A stretch of DNA of 16,631 nt, from NCBI GenBank assembly GCA_023441105.1, contig JAEZQX010000077.1, forward strand, positions 1 through 16,631. Direction: 5' to 3'. The notes below the pieces were generated by a model, which saw only the letters and a program-made list of their open reading frames with translations, had not been told where the DNA came from and made no database searches. Origin of the DNA: Pseudomonadota bacterium. GTDB lineage: Bacteria; Pseudomonadota; Gammaproteobacteria; Burkholderiales; Burkholderiaceae. This document shows, piece after piece, positions 15,170 to 16,631 of this stretch (its first letter is position 1; each line of letters opens with the position of its first letter). The translations under genes were made by a program, and so were the position numbers.

Positions 15170-15174
15170 GAGGA
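15170..15174 (+). promoter_or_regulatory. Ribosome binding site of the adenylation-domain gene
   Basis: GAGGA lies six bases upstream of the ATG at 15181 and supports that start over the in-frame ATGs at 15235 and 15244. Confidence 0.65.
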
Positions 15175-15180
15175 TCGTCC

Positions 15181-16631
15181 ATGGAATCGACGCGACCGCC
15201 GTCGCCGCATGCCGCATCCTGCGCCGGTGACCGCATGCCGCCGATGCTGGGTCACTGGCTGACGGCAGCTGCCGCAGCATTCCCGGAACGCCCGGCATTG
15301 CAATGGCAGCGGGAAACGCTGGACTATCGCGCGCTCGCCGCGCGAACGAGGGAGCTCGCCGGCAAGCTGGCAGCCGCCGGCATCCGGCCGGGTGACCGGG
15401 TGGCTATCGCCGCCACCCGTTCGCCGGACACCATCATCGCCATCCTCGCTGCCGTCGAGGTCGGCGTCGGCTACGTGCCGCTGGACCTCGGCTATCCCGC
15501 CGACCGTCTCGCCGCCATGCTGGCCGAAGCCCGGCCGCGCGCGGTGCTCGGCGAGCAGGCAGCGCTCGCGGCACTGGCTCGCGCCGTCGGCGCGTTTCCC
15601 ACCATCGAGGATCCCGCAGCGCCGGCGGGCGAGCCCGCTGCCTCGAGCAGCCTCGCCTATGTCCTCTTCACGTCAGGATCCACCGGCACGCCCAAGGGCG
15701 TGGCGATGGGCACGTTGCCGCTGAGGCACCTCATCGCCTGGCACGCGGCGCACCCTCGCCTCGGCCAGGCGGCGCGGGTGCTCCAGTTCGCGCCGCTGTC
15801 CTTCGACGTCCACTTCCAGGAGATCTTCTCCACCCTCGCCTGCGCCGGCACGCTGGTCCTCATCAAGGAGCAAGCCCGGCGCGATCCGTCGCAGCTTCAC
15901 GCGGCGCTGGCGAGCCAGCGCATCGAGCGGCTGTTCGTTCCCTACGTCGCCCTGCAGATGGTCGCCGACGCATCGCTGGAGGCGGTCCTGCCGGCATTGC
16001 GCGACGTTATCAGCGCCGGCGAGCAGTTGCAGGTCACGCCGTCGATCCGCTCGCTGTTCCTGCGGCTGCCGGAGGCGCAGCTTCACAACCACTACGGCCC
16101 CACCGAGAGCCATGTGGTGACTGCGCACGAGCTCGCCGGCAACGCCGCATCATGGCCGGATGTGCCCGCTATCGGCAGGCCGCTGCCTCACGTGCGTCTG
16201 GCGCTTCGGCATTCCGACGGCCGCATCGACGGCCCGGAGGCCGGACCGTGCGCCGAGCCGGCGGAGCTCCTGATCGGCGGCGATACATTGGCCGAGGGCT
16301 ATCTCGGCCGGCCGGACCTCACCGCCGAACGATTCCTCGAATCGTTGCCCGGCCTGCCCGGCCGCTGGTATGCAACCGGCGACCTCGCCACGCGCACTGC
16401 CGATGGCGTGCTCACCTACTTCGGCCGTGCCGACCAGCAGGTCAAGATCGACGGGTTCCGCGTCGAGCCGGCGGAGATCGAGCTGGCGCTGATGGCCTGC
16501 GACGGCATTCGCGAGGCCGTCGTCACCGCGCCGGAGATAACGGGCGCAGGCAAGCTGCTGGTGGCGCACCTGGTCTGCCGTCCGGGCGCGGCGGACGACG
16601 AGCCGGCACTGGCGTCGGGGGGGGGGGGCGG
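15181..16631 (+). CDS. NRPS-type amino acid adenylation domain protein, 3' end outside window
   Basis: An open frame from 15181 to the window end (483 codons, no stop). It carries the core motifs of amino-acid-activating adenylation domains: V-G-Y-V-P-L-D-L-G-Y-P (96-106), A3 L-F-T-S-G-S-T-G-T-P-K-G (162-173), A4 F-D-V-H-F-Q-E-I-F (208-216), A5 N-H-Y-G-P-T-E (303-309), A7 Y-A-T-G-D (397-401) and A8 G-R-A-D-Q-Q-V-K-I-D-G-F-R (415-427). Asp209 occupies the place of GrsA Asp235, which holds the substrate amino group, so an amino acid substrate is likely. The A10 Lys region is not yet reached. Any carrier or further domains would lie beyond the edge. It differs from the usual exosortase A AMP-ligase, whose A4 region as I recall it reads S-F-D-Y-G rather than F-D-V-H-F-Q-E-I-F. 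It sits 151 bp after the EPS operon and may be separately expressed. Confidence 0.88.
   Translation, partial: MESTRPPSPHAASCAGDRMPPMLGHWLTAAAAAFPERPALQWQRETLDYRALAARTRELAGKLAAAGIRPGDRVAIAATRSPDTIIAILAAVEVGVGYVPLDLGYPADRLAAMLAEARPRAVLGEQAALAALARAVGAFPTIEDPAAPAGEPAASSSLAYVLFTSGSTGTPKGVAMGTLPLRHLIAWHAAHPRLGQAARVLQFAPLSFDVHFQEIFSTLACAGTLVLIKEQARRDPSQLHAALASQRIERLFVPYVALQMVADASLEAVLPALRDVISAGEQLQVTPSIRSLFLRLPEAQLHNHYGPTESHVVTAHELAGNAASWPDVPAIGRPLPHVRLALRHSDGRIDGPEAGPCAEPAELLIGGDTLAEGYLGRPDLTAERFLESLPGLPGRWYATGDLATRTADGVLTYFGRADQQVKIDGFRVEPAEIELALMACDGIREAVVTAPEITGAGKLLVAHLVCRPGAADDEPALASGGGG
16617..16628 (+). repeat. 12-base G homopolymer at the right edge
   Basis: Twelve consecutive G residues, then CGG at the window end. 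Read in frame it gives consecutive Gly codons after L-A-S, which is not expected in the C-terminal subdomain of an adenylation enzyme. A contig-end sequencing or assembly artefact is more likely than biology. Confidence 0.7.

Noticed and set aside
1..16631. CRISPR array, tRNA, rRNA or insertion sequence
   Set aside because: No regularly spaced direct repeats, cloverleaf-like segments, rRNA motifs or transposase motifs were seen on either strand.

Overview
The window is high-GC chromosomal DNA from a Gram-negative bacterium. Lipobox signal peptides, an outer-membrane barrel ending in Phe and a Wza-type export lipoprotein all imply an outer membrane. The gene set looks like the exopolysaccharide part of an exosortase A (XrtA/PEP-CTERM type 1) locus, known mainly from Beta- and Gammaproteobacteria. 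XrtA itself, ACP, decarboxylase, deacetylase and FemAB genes are not in view, so taxonomy and system type are inferences from family resemblance.

Layout. (1) 3-1429, plus strand: the end of an alpha/beta-hydrolase-like gene and a second alpha/beta hydrolase, overlapping by ATGA. (2) 1407-7289, minus strand: read in transcription order, a UDP-N-acetylhexosamine dehydrogenase (5928-7289), a CpsB-type PHP tyrosine phosphatase (5101-5835), a lipoprotein with a C-terminal jelly-roll-like domain (3318-4526) and a membrane alkaline-phosphatase-fold transferase (1407-3122), the last converging on the hydrolase. (3) 7620-8720, plus strand: a second lipoprotein, paralogous to the first. (4) 9039-15029, plus strand: a compact operon of export lipoprotein, chain-length determinant, BY-type tyrosine kinase, outer-membrane beta-barrel and ExeA-like ATPase. 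(5) From 15181 to the right edge: an NRPS-type adenylation domain, cut off by the window and ending in a run of 12 G.

Working model (inference): the dehydrogenase makes a UDP-hexosaminuronic acid precursor. The kinase/chain-length pair drives polymerisation and export through the OM lipoprotein and barrel, and the PHP phosphatase resets the kinase. The membrane transferase may decorate the glycan. The two surface lipoproteins may bind or cleave the uronate-containing polymer. The hydrolases and adenylation enzyme hint at an acyl or aminoacyl modification chemistry nearby.

Non-coding DNA is concentrated at 4527-5100, 7290-7619 and 8721-9038. The first and last are rich in inverted repeats. 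No tRNA, rRNA, CRISPR array, insertion sequence or convincing sigma-70 or sigma-54 promoter was found by eye.
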